From Citrus sinensis (lineage: Eukaryota; Streptophyta; Magnoliopsida; Sapindales; Rutaceae), in the NCBI RefSeq assembly GCF_022201045.2, contig NC_068558.1, forward strand, positions 36,475,501-36,539,500: a stretch of DNA of 64,000 bases, in the 5' to 3' direction. Shown one piece after another: positions 1-11,600 of this stretch. Numbering within the stretch: the stretch's first letter is position 1; each line of letters starts with the position of its first letter. Made by a program: the position numbers and the translations under genes. A model generated the notes under the pieces. That model was not told where the DNA came from. It made no database searches and was given only the letters and a program-made list of their open reading frames with translations.

Positions 1-745
1 TCAGGCATAAATACTGGCTTTATTGTCAATCATATTCATCTCCAAAACTTAATAATAACTACTCAAGCACATGAAAGATTATATTTAAACAGGAAAAACA
101 TTGATTACAAAAAAATAAAATGCCCATTTGCAATAGAACATTTCAGAAAACATAGAAGGAATTACCAATGCTGTTATATTCAGAAAATGCCCCTTTCCAA
201 TACAATGTTTACAAGGTTATTGTGCCATTGTGAAAAAAGAAAGCCCTTAATTTCAAGAAGCATTTAGAACTAAAATCTGAACCAGGGGCAATTTATGGGG
301 AAATGGTCTCACTACTTCTACGCTGATGGACCGGATATAATACATATTCTAATCTGGAGATATCCTAACTTCCGAAGTACATATTTATTTTGCATAAAGA
401 AGAAAGATTTAAAAATAAAATAATTGCAAATTCATATAAGAAATAACATGGCTAAAGATCTATGACGAACTCAGATAATGCCACGTCAGAAGTGAATAAC
501 TTTCCCTTGACATGAAGTTGCCTTCAAATAGCAAACAAAATAAGATATTTCTATATTTTGAGTAAAACATGATATTCTCTACTAATAGCATCTTAATAGT
601 TGGCTAATTTAGTTTAATATCTGCTACAACAATTTGATAATACAACACCTGATGATTTTTTTTTTTTTAAACAGCAAATAACTCAACACAACATATATTA
701 TCTTCTTCTCACAAGATGAAAAGCCTAGAAGAAGAGCAAGCTTAC
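1..745. other. NRPB8 intron or downstream sequence, no exon seen
   Basis: This stretch lies 3' of the last visible NRPB8 exon on the minus strand. I looked on the reverse strand for the expected remaining coding sequence of the RPB8 family (the part after the conserved GTPDTGY motif) and did not find it. It is therefore probably intron, with the last exon or exons off the left edge. The sequence is AT-rich and no other gene is recognisable. Confidence 0.5.
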
Positions 746-1750
746 TGGAGTATAATAGCCAGTATCTGGTGTTCCATCCAAATTTAACGTGTGAGCCAAA
801 GCCATTGTGAATTTATCACCGACACGCATAGGATATAGCTCCGAGTTCACATCTAGTAGCATGTACATGTCACAGTTCTGACTATGTGCTTCAATGCGGG
901 AAACTATACAATGACATCAAAAGGTAAGCCCAATATGCGCAGAAAAAGAAATTCTATGAATTAAATGTTAAACAGTTCACGAACACCTGGTGAAAACTAC
1001 CAGCATAAGACTAAAAACATGTGTGGCACATCATATAGCAAAATATTTTAACACAGTATTAACAAAATAAACTGCATTATAAGAAAAAAGCTCTATTATG
1101 TAGAAATAGGAATCTGAACAAAAAAATCACTTCATGTCAGCCCACAATCAAATTAAAGATCAATGAAAACTTAAATCTAATCCTTACATAAGCCTTTTTA
1201 TCCAAATAAGTTCAAGCATAATATAATTCTTTCTTGAGATGTTCATTGTGGACCACTTTTCTGTAATTGCAAACAATTTTCAGATACTTTAAGAGAACTT
1301 CCCAATACTGAACCTCGAATTCTTCATCAACTAGAACAAGGTTGAAATGTGTACGGTACGAAGTAGGAAAGAGAAAAAAGTGCAGAGCAGGGAAATGTGA
1401 TGACGCTAGTAATTCTTCTAGATCATTCTTTTCACTGATTAGCGAGACTAGCATCATAGTTTAGATTCAGACATCATTCAGTGCAGGTAAAAAATCAATT
1501 ATACTCAACATCTCATCCTATAGGTCAATGACTATGTAGTTTCACCAGCTGAGCAATCATCAAATTTTGCATGTCTAGGATATTATGTTAACACAAAACC
1601 AAGGTTTTTAGCCCAAGTTCTCAACAGACAATGAAATCATGCATTGAACCGACAACGAGGATCCGAAATCATACCCTTGTCAAACTTCTTGCCATCCGGG
1701 TCTATCTTCTCAACCACAAAAATATCCTCAAAAAGTACTATATTCGACAT
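746..1750 (-). CDS. NRPB8: RNA polymerase subunit RPB8 (RPABC3), 5' part, two exons
   Basis: Two minus-strand exons are visible: 1675-1750 from the ATG, and 746-903. Together they encode 78 residues starting [20 protein letters not shown] and ending in the RPB8-typical segment [26 protein letters not shown]. Splice sites are canonical: donor GTATGA after the codon for DK plus one base, acceptor TATAG, and donor GTAAGC directly after the proline codon. Joining the exons keeps the frame. RPB8 is a small OB-fold subunit shared by nuclear RNA polymerases I, II and III and also found in plant Pol IV and V. The family length is about 145 residues, so roughly half is missing and should lie left of position 1. 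The gene is divergent from FKBP16-3. The identification rests on strong motif matches; the 3' end is unknown. Confidence 0.9.
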
Positions 1751-2456
1751 TGTTGCAACAAAGAAAAAACAAAATCCCTCAGCAGTAACTGTGACCTACA
1801 GATACACAAAGAAGAAAGTAAAGAAACTACATGAATTCCCACAAATACAAAAATACATACAAGCCCATAAACAAATAAGCATTCACTATCACCCTTTCAA
1901 CCTCACAAGTCACAACCTAGACTGTAAAAATCAGATATAAAAAAGACCCGTATTTGATTTGCTTACTATACATTCTCTCGTTTTCATTTTTAATTTTCAA
2001 CTAAAAAGCAATTTTGAACAGAAAAAAGGCACTCGAAGTGCTTTATAGAATAAGTACTTATTTAATTTTTTCTTACAAACAGGCCCTTAAGCTCTAATTT
2101 CTAAAGTCTTGAACAAAGAATCAGTATTATGCTGGTTCAAGCTGCCGCCACCAAAGTTAGTTAATTCTTCAAGAACTTAACAGAGCTTTAATTAAAAGCC
2201 AAATAAAATTAAAAAAAAAATGAAGTAAGATAAACAAATATCGAAACTTAAATAAAAATAATTTTGAAGTATCTGAGCTAGCGAAGAGGGAGAGTAAGAC
2301 AAAGCACGAACCTGGGCCGAGGGTTTTTCGTTTTTGACGGTTCTGTGTTGGAGGCAATGAAGAAAGGAGATATATAATTGACTGCGAATTTAACGCTGTT
2401 GTTTTTGGGGTTATGATCGAGTTACCTGCAGGTGAGGAATCTGTTATTATTTTTAT
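1751..2456 (-). other. NRPB8 leader region, probably with a 5' UTR intron
   Basis: This is sequence upstream of the NRPB8 start codon. On the minus strand a plausible donor (CCCAG then GTTCGT) lies near 2310, which would fit a 5' UTR intron ending shortly before the ATG. The exact acceptor is unclear. Several short open frames here have no recognisable product. Confidence 0.4.
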
Positions 2457-3073
2457 GGGTAATTTTTAAAAATCTCCCATGAGGTTTGGGCTTGTTGCAA
2501 GTAGATGGCGAGAATTGATTTATTTGTAAAAAACCCCCTACCGTCAGTTAAGTTTAACATTGACCGTTAGTTGACCGTGCAAAGACAATATTACCCTTAA
2601 CAATAGTTTATAAACGAAAATAACTAAAAAAAAAAACCAAAATTATTAGTTATTTTACCCTTTTTAAATTATTAATATTTTCTTAAAGTTCCTATAAAAA
2701 AGTTAAAATTAAAAAATTAAAAAATCATTTTTAAATTATTGATATTTCCTTAAAATTCCTACAAGAAAGATAAAATTAAAAATTTAAAAATGAAATAGTC
2801 ATAATCTTTACCTATGATATTGTAAATTTTTAGAATTGACAAGGATAAAATTGTCAAAAAATAGGGTTTGTGCTTTTTGCACCAATAATTTTGGTTTTTT
2901 TTATAGTTATTTTCGTTTACAAACTATTGTTAAGGGTAATATTATCTTTGCACGGTCAACTAACGGTCAATGTTAAACTTAACTGACGGTAAGAGGTTTT
3001 TTATAAATAAATTAATTTTCGCCATCTACTTGCAACAAGCCCAAACCTCAGAGGAGGTTTTTAAAAATTACCC
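2457..3073. mobile_element. Mutator-type MITE with long terminal inverted repeats
   Basis: The element has long terminal inverted repeats of roughly 180 bp on each side, starting GGGTAATTTTTAAAAA, around an AT-rich centre. It is flanked by a perfect 10-bp direct repeat, TTATTTTTAT, at 2447-2456 and 3074-3083. Long inverted repeats with 9-11 bp target duplications are the hallmark of Mutator-like elements. There is no transposase frame, so it is non-autonomous. It sits in the spacer between the divergent genes NRPB8 and FKBP16-3. Confidence 0.88.
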
Positions 3074-3704
3074 TTATTTTTATCATTATTAATTTTATTA
3101 AAACAAAAAATAAACAAGCAATTCCTTCCCACCTTCATCGCGCCGGGCTTCGCCAACCTGCGTGGGCCCATAAAAGGTTTGGGCTTTGAACACCCAGGCC
3201 TGGCCCGGTCGTTTTAAGCCTGGTTTTGGTTTCTTTCCATTTTAAAAAAAATTCAATGTTTAATATTTATTTAAAAATTTTAATTAATTTAATTTTTTAT
3301 TAAAAAATATAATCCCATTTTGGTTACGGAATATATGATGCGTTTGAAATTAAAGTTGGTACGTTATAACTTAAAAGATACAATATTAAAATATTTAATA
3401 AATACTAAATATTTTAATTTAAAAATTATATTAATATAATTTTTTATTTATATAATAAAATTTATTTAAATTTTATAATTTACTAATTTTTATTTTATAA
3501 TTATAATTTTTTTCTACTATAATTATTTCTAAAAAATTACGGTAATTCAATACCAAACTGAATACCAAACGGAATTTATCATGGGAGGAGCGAAGGAGCC
3601 ACGTCATGAACAACAAACTGTACGACTAGAAGATTTCGTTATCCACTTTGAAACGTTACAGTCATACAAACTCAGCACTCAGCAGACAAACAACTGGAAA
3701 AGAT
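3074..3704. other. Spacer and FKBP16-3 promoter/leader
   Basis: A very AT-rich stretch (about 3235-3560) is followed by a less biased leader just upstream of the FKBP16-3 start codon. No open frame or other feature is convincing. Confidence 0.4.
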
Positions 3705-6700
3705 ATGATGGCCTCTTCTCCTTCTCCTTCTCCTCTGCTTCTTGGTAAGCTTTTTCACTTTATTTAGTAAAACTTCAATGCCATTAAGCTGCTTCCTCAA
3801 TCTCATTCATTCTGTTTTTGCATACCGATCATCAAACCAGCAAGTTTCTTGAAATGCATCGTGCAGTTGCATTATATTCGTATAATGGTCACTTATTATC
3901 CAGTGGATATTCTAACAGCCCATTAGATTGTGATTAAGTTAAATTTACTTTCTTGTTACTAAGTTTGATACCCATTGTCAAGATTCTTATATAAAGTGTG
4001 ATGGAAAAATGGTTAGGATTTTAAGAAACGAACAAAAATGTATCATTCTTCATTCTCCAATATGATCTATACGGACCCCCTTTTGTTTGAAATTGGATGC
4101 TGGTACGTGGGACGGAATTTGTAGCATATGACGTTGATAGATACTTAAATCTTGATCTTTTTGGTCTTAAATCTACTTTGGCTCACTATATATATTTGTT
4201 TTGTATTAGGCTCCTCATCTAGCAAAACTCTACATATCCATTCTCATGGCATTTCATTTGACAAGATTCGGGGTCTTTTTGTGAGATGCTCAAGTTTGAG
4301 ACCTGGAGTTAGAACTTCGATGACTAGTGTTCGTGGAGATGAAATGAATTTAGTTAGTCGAAGACATCTCATTGGGTTGGTTTTGGGAGTTTCAACCCTC
4401 ATTTTGGACTCATTTGATGCCAAGGGAGCCGGCTTGCCTCCTGAGGAGAAACCAAGATTGTGTGACGACGCGTGCGAGAAAGAGCTTGAAAATGTATGGT
4501 GAGATTACTTTACCTCTATCTCCAACATTTCTTTTCTTGTTGCAGATTTAATTTCTTTAAACGGGTTCATAGTTTCTTGTTGTGACACACTGCTAAATTC
4601 TTTAAATCTTCAGAACAAGAATATTTTGGTTAAATTGAACATGAACGTGCACTCTGTCAAGAGCCTCACTTCATTTACATTTTGGCTTTTACTCGGTTTA
4701 CTTTCACTCTATAGTATGCTTCTTGAACTTTTTCTTTATTGTTGATTGATGTCTACTGTCTGCTCATTGCTTACATGTACAGCCATTGTAATTGAATTTA
4801 GTCCACTTGTTTCTTAAGGTTTATTATTGGAGACATATTATGGTTATAAACATATTTTTCTCACCTTCATGATCAGATTGTGGGTTGAATATTTTTAGTT
4901 ATAGATGATATATGATCAAGCGTCAAGTAGAAAATAACTTGTGACTTCCATTAATTTTTTTTGCTTATCAGCAGTAACCACTATAACAAATTTCTGTAAT
5001 GAAGGTACCTATGGTGACTACAGAGTCTGGTTTGCAGTACAAGGATATCAAAGTTGGTCAAGGCCCGAGTCCTCCTGTTGGTTTTCAGGTATGTCAGTTA
5101 CTCTGGTTTGTAAAAATTGCCTTATCTACATTCTAACAAAAAATAACTAAAAATGCTGATTTTGACCACAAGTATATCACTCTCTAAGAGATGCACTATT
5201 TGATTGATGGCCTCGTAGATATATTGATGCTGAAATATAGTCGATTACAATGGCTTTTTATTCTTATAAATTCAATTAAAGGCTCTTGCCTATATCCTCT
5301 CCATCTTCTCCAGGATAATAATTTATGTAGACTTCTAACAGCATTCAGAAGTACAGTAATTGCATTATAAATTTCTTGTTTTGACACTCCATCAGAGTTT
5401 AATCTGTCGATTGAGGAGAGCATCCACTTCTTGGGACTTGCTAGCCAGAATGAGCCTTTTACCTTTCAGCACCTATCTAGATGGCTGTTTCAATCTGAGG
5501 AAATAAAAAATTATGCGTGTGCAAACTTAATTTTGACTTGTCCAACATTCTATATTTGGAACAAGACCATTACAATTCTTAAAATTGGATAGTTGAGAGC
5601 AGTTTGAAGTTGCTGTTAACCAAACATATCAAGATATTTACACATTGGCAAATGGAGAAAGGAAGAGAGAACAGAGAGATAGATTTGCCAGACAGACTAT
5701 GAAACTAGATTGAATTAGAAGTTGGCATTTAGTTTGTCAAGCATATAATAATTTGAGCTAGACCTTTGCACCTAAACTTCAGTCACTGCAAACTCTGCCA
5801 TCTGCACCACGTATGAAAAATGTAAAAGAGACAGAGAATTCAAACTTGCCAAGCTCATATGATGGAAATAGTTAAATGAACCCGATATTTTCAGTGATCT
5901 TCTCCAGTTTAATTTGTTTTCATTTTAATATAAAATACTAGTTTGGTTCTTTTTGTTTCTACTGAAAAATGGGTGGGTCTGCCATATATTGTCTGCCTAA
6001 CCAATTTATTGAGATTTCCTGTTGCTTCTTCATGTATTATTGACTAAAGCTTACATCAATTGTACTATTACTCTCAGGTGGCTGCTAATTATGTTGCCAT
6101 GATTCCATCTGGTCAAATATTTGATAGGTTAGTATATCAGCTTTCATCAAAATGACTATGTGTTAATGCTGTTTTGTAAGATATTAAACTGGAACTAACT
6201 TCAGATCTCGTAGATGACTTGTATGCGAATTATTTTCTGCATTTGACCACCCAAACTATTGTAAATGCAGACAATCCATTTTAAGTTTAGCGTACAAGTA
6301 CAAATTGTGGATTAAGAAATAACTGAGTCCCCTGAAGTATCTGCAATAAAACAGTCATATGTTTGTCACATGTTGGGGTCAGCAATACGAATGCTCTTCT
6401 TCCCCTGCACGTCATGCACAATGCAGGACCATCTAGAAGTTCTTTGTAAGCCTCTTTCATCAGTATTGCTTCCTATGTGACATTTGCTCCATGCCTACAC
6501 GGCTACACCCTTTCTCCCTCTCATCTGTAATGCCTGCGACAAACTACTCTTTTTACTACTGCAGCTAATTCCTTAAGGTCAAGACTGGACATGACCAAAC
6601 TTCTTAGTCAGTCTTGCTTTAACTTATCCTTAGAGTCACCTCTACTTTCTGTGGATTTGCTCCCATTTCTTATCTTGTTCTAGGGGAAGAAGTTGATCTA

Positions 6701-7764
6701 TAAGAGGATTCAATCGTGGCTTTCAAACATCTGATTTTTAAGATCCATCATTTAGTTTTTGTTTTAATAGGATTAGAAATGTGCTACTTCTCAGTGTGAG
6801 AAACTTTAATTGGGATCTGATGAGGCAATTTTTCTGAATTCTTACTTCAAACTTTCTGTTTTTAATTTTGCAGTTCACTGGAGAAAGGTCAGCCATATAT
6901 TTTTCGCGTTGGCTCTGGGCAGGTAAGTCTGTTTATTTTAGCTAAGTCACCAAGAAAGATGATTGGTTTTTGCACATGGTATTATTTCATTGTCATGGGT
7001 GCTTTCTGTTACTCAGTCTGTGCGAGTTTGGTACTCTTGGTTCTTTCTATGTTACTGTTTTGTTTGCTTTCAGTATCATCATAAAGTCTGCAAACTGATT
7101 TACATAAGGATTTGGCTCTTCTTTGATTTTATAAGAACCAGACAGCCAAATGGGACACAGCTTTAACTTTTATTGAAAAAATAAAACAAAGTAAGACCAA
7201 CAAGCAAAGAAACCCCGATTTTTGACAATAAGGTATAATTTGATAATATTTTCATGCTATGTAAATGAGTTACAACAAATATTTAAGCATTCTATAAGGA
7301 AATGCAGCTTCTTCTTCTGGATTGCTCTGCCTAAAAGAGAAAATCCATTTTCCTTACAGAAAAAATGTTTTTGTTCAGCAATATATTTTTCATTTGCATC
7401 GCTGATTGATTCTTTGTATGCCTAAAACAGGTGGTCAAAGGACTTGATGAAGGAATATTGACCATGAAAACTGGAGGGAAGCGTCGACTCTACATTCCAG
7501 GACCGGTAATTTCTAATAACCTCCTTATTCTTCATAATTGGGAAGAAAAAACCTGTACATAAACTACAGCTCCGCAGCGTTGCAATTGAGAAGATAAATT
7601 ATGTTATCATGTGTACGCTTAATTCATCCCTTGCTTGTGGTTAGCTGGCATTTCCGAAAGGTCTGGTTTCAGCTCCAGGAAGGCCCAGGGTGGCACCAAA
7701 TAGCCCGGTGATTTTCGATGTGAGTTTGGAATATATACCAGGTCTTGAAGCCGATGAAGGGTAA
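3705..7764 (+). CDS. FKBP16-3: Chloroplast-lumen FKBP-type peptidyl-prolyl isomerase, FKBP16-3 type
   Basis: Seven exons: 3705-3744, 4210-4493, 5005-5088, 6078-6127, 6874-6922, 7431-7505, 7645-7764. They join in frame to 233 residues, near the family length of about 223. The protein starts with a Ser-rich transit peptide. A twin-arginine segment (SRRHLIGLVLG) and a hydrophobic stretch ending AKGAG follow, as expected for Tat import into the thylakoid lumen. The family signature GLPPEEKPRLC comes next. The C-terminal FKBP domain starts near residue 110 (TTESGLQYKDIKVGQGPSPP) and includes VKGLDEGILTMKTGGKRR and the ending SPVIFDVSLEYIPGLEADEG. I chose donor GTATGG for exon 2 because the next GT would break the frame. 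Lumenal FKBPs of this kind act in assembly of photosynthetic complexes; isomerase activity itself cannot be judged here. Confidence 0.93.
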
Positions 7765-8691
7765 GACAATTTACATTTCTGTATGCAGAAATAGTTTCAA
7801 TTTCTTCTCTCTTGACAAAATACAAGCTGGAAAAGAGATGCATAATGTGAGTACGCTGCAGTGTAATTGTGCACAAACAGTGATTCTTTTTTTCCCCCCT
7901 TCCTTTCCCTTACCATGTAACCAAAAGAAATGATACCATTGATGGGGAATGAGATTGATTTGTTACTTCAGGTTATCTTTACTGTTATCAGATTTAGTCA
8001 GGCTCTCTTATCATGGTCATGAAATTTCTAATTTGAATTCTATTTTACAAATTCGACACAGGCAGTACAAAATTTTCGTAGCATAAAATGATTGAAAGAT
8101 TGAAAATTGGAGGAAAAAAAATGAAAGGAAAATTTCTTGAGCTAAAGTGGGCCTTCGTGCCTTGGCTTTCTTGATTAGGATGCAAATGGGAAGCAAGCAA
8201 CCAACTAGTTTTCTGTTTTAAAGTCTGGACATTAAATTTCAGCTTGAACATGTCCTCTTCCAAGGTGTGAGAACTGAGTATACAGATAAATTTATAGAAA
8301 TTTGGGTAACTCATAAGTGGATTTTGAGCTAATGATAAGAATTTCAAAGAGCTTGCAACCTACAGATAAGATTCCAAGCCTAGACCCTGATAAGTTGGAT
8401 GCTATAAGTCTCCACAAATTCATGAGTTAATTTTGTTACACTTCTTTTGTGGCCAAAGATCAAATTAACTGTCAATACGCTGAGAACAAAAGAAGATCCA
8501 TCAGACAAAAGGAGCTAAGCAATTGCCAGATTCGACCTTTCAAATATGCCATGCTTAACAGTCTCCTGGAACAAAAAGTTGGGACTCACAAGGGATGTTA
8601 AGCTAAACAACTGCTTTCCACATATTCTCCAAATTTTTACAAATATACACCTAACAGTAGGTTAAAATGAGTTCCCCGCCACCATGAAAAC
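7765..8691. other. 3' regions of convergent FKBP16-3 and NRPD2
   Basis: This spacer separates the stop codon of FKBP16-3 (plus) from that of NRPD2 (minus). It should hold both 3' UTRs. I see no further gene; the short open frames on both strands show no family motifs. Confidence 0.5.
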
Positions 8692-11600
8692 TCAACAGAA
8701 CTCAGTGTCGAACTTTAAAGTGATGCCCATGCTGAAAAGTTCTTGACAAAGTAACTTCGCTCCATAAGGTACATTAGCCTTAACTATGTCATCTCCTGAA
8801 TCACATATACGGCAATAGGGGCCCCGAACCTTACGTCCACCACCCACTACCCGTTGGATCACATTTGCAACGTTCTTGCATTTCCTACAAATATGCATCT
8901 GGTAGGAGTCGCTCAGCGTAAACAGGCGTTCATGCAAGTTGGCAGCAGCACCATGGGCTATAAGACAGTCACGCTCCATCTCACCAAACTTGATCCCACC
9001 AAATCGCTTCCTGTCCGCCACTGGCTGTCGGGTGAGGGGGTGGACTGGCCCAGTGTTTCGAAACTTGACTTTGTCCTCAGACATGTGAATAAGTCGCTGG
9101 TAAAATGTTGGCCCTATAAATATGAGCGAACGAACCATTTCACCAGTTCGGCCATCATAAAGTCTCTCCGTTCCCCATTTGGAAAATCCAGCCCTGTCAC
9201 ATTTATACAGAAAATAAATACCATTCAATCTGTCAACCATTTAAACAAACAAAACAGAATAAGAGAGCAAATGCAATTTGGCAACTGAAACATAAATCTG
9301 AAACAAGATAGAATCTAAGAGATGACAAGCCAAAATCAAAATAAAAAAACATGTACAAAGAAAAAAAGAAACACAAAGTTGTTAAGTGTAGAACACTGTC
9401 ACAGATTCATGATGGAAACAAAGCCACCTAAAAGTGATGGGAATTTATCTACAGACGACAAAAAGACATTTGACACACTGAAGTAATAGCATCAAAATCA
9501 TTACTCAAGTAAGCATACCTGTGAAGTTGCTCAGTGATTGCATCAACAGAGGGAGTAGCAAAAGGAGTGGCATATCTTTTCAAGCCACTGCAAATCCCCT
9601 TTCCTAAAGCAGCAATTCCCTTTCCTAAAGCAGCCTCTAAAAGTTGACCAGGAGTTTGCCTTGAAGGAAAAGCATGTGGATTTATTACAATGTCTGGAAC
9701 TATGCCTTGTATGGTAAAAGGGAAATTTTCTTGAGACTCCAAAAAGCCCAAAACACCTTTCTGCCCATGCATGCTAGAGAACTTGTCTCCAAGACATGGG
9801 GAACGAACCTGCATTAAGAAATCCAAAAAATTATAAATATTTATATACGGTGCACTTTTTAAGGCAGATTCACCAACCGGAAGGCCATCTCAATGCCAGA
9901 CCAATTTAAGCACATTTAAATAAATATTAACTGCATCTTAATGGAATCTTGCATTTCTGCACATATTTCTAGTTTCCACACACACTAACTGTCATCTTCA
10001 ATATGCACATATAATGTACAAAATCACAAGGTATTTAAACAAAGTGTGTGAATGTCTGCATATGTTCATGTAAATAGTAATTCAGGTAAAATACCATATC
10101 AACTTACCTGTCTCAGAGATACCACAGAAAAATTCTTTCCATCATCATTAGAAGATAGCACGACTTTCTGAACCATTCCCCGTTCAGTGTGCTTCAGTTT
10201 TATACTGTGATCAGCCCCAGAATCAGCATACTTTCCAATCACGATGTCACCACTCTGGAGGTTAGCACCAATGAAGGGAAAGCCATCATCATCTAGGCTG
10301 TCGACGCGGCCAATTTTACTTTGAATCTTTCCAAAATTCACCATATCATCAGATGACCGCCTCTTCACCTGCATCTCTTTGTTATCGACCTCAGCCTTGT
10401 AACTTCTAATGTGCTCAGATCGAAACATACCACGTTCCAGAGAGGCACGGTTCATCACCAGGGAGTCCTCTTGGTTGTATCCCAAGTGGACATTCACAGC
10501 CACAATCGCATTCTGCCCATTGTAGAGCTCTGGCCTTGGCAGTATATGATTATGGCCATAACCTGGTTTTCCAAGACAATCTGAAATCATTGTCCGAAAA
10601 AGGGGCCTTTGAGGGTAGAAAAGCTGGTGTGATAGAGTATCAACTCTGATGCTGGGATTGGTTGTTGGAAAACCTATAGCCTGGGAAGAATGCTTCTGTG
10701 ATTGATACAGAACCCTCCTTGCATGGTCATGGTTCGCAAATGGGATAATCCCACAACTCAAACCAAGCAAGAAGGACATGTCAAGTTCACAGTGAGTGAA
10801 CTTTATGGGTTTTTTATCTTCAATGTCCTTTAAGAGGTATTTAATACCCCATGCAGTACAGCAATCTTCCTCTTCTTCAGTTCCAACAAGTTCAATTATT
10901 CCATGGTCCAAAAGGGCTTGAAAGGTGTAATTTTTCCCCTCCAGGGATTTAATCTTGCCCATATTTTCAACCACCAAAAGAGGGCGTAAAATCCTCCCAG
11001 CATCCATAAATATCCGTACTTCACTTTGTAGTTCATCTCTTTTGATTTCCACCTACAAGCGAAAATTGTACATTAAGAGGTTCAGTAGGAAAGTAACAAA
11101 ATTAATTAGATAATAAAAAGCTAACTTGCACAGTTAACCCTTTATTTGCAGAAGCAAAAAATGGATAAACAGAGAAAAACGAAAACTTCAGGCCTCAAAA
11201 TATTTTAAACAGAAAGAAAGGACAGAAAAATACGTAGGTGTGCTCTCAGGAAGATTCTCAAAGCACATCAGCAACATAGATATTCGTAGCAAACTTACAT
11301 TAACCATTGCAGCAGTGTAACACACTTAGGCTAAATAAGGCAATTTTAAGGATTAACCAAATATGATTTAGACAACAGTGAAAAGGCCCATTAAGAACCA
11401 CTTTTGCTTGTAAGTAATATTGAATGCAGTTGTGAAAGGAATACACAGGTTACCAAAAGTAAAGAAAACTCACTGCTAACTGACTATAAGAAAAATAACC
11501 GCACATTACAGATTAAGGACCTAGATGCTGGCTTTCAGATTTTAAAGAATGGCAACAATTAACAAATTCTTAGTTAAAGAAAACAGGTGAACCTTGTTAC

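Noticed and set aside
8854-9288. A 144-residue open frame on the plus strand
   Set aside because: It is antisense to the last NRPD2 exon, whose conserved zinc site and clamp motifs explain the open frame. No own motif.
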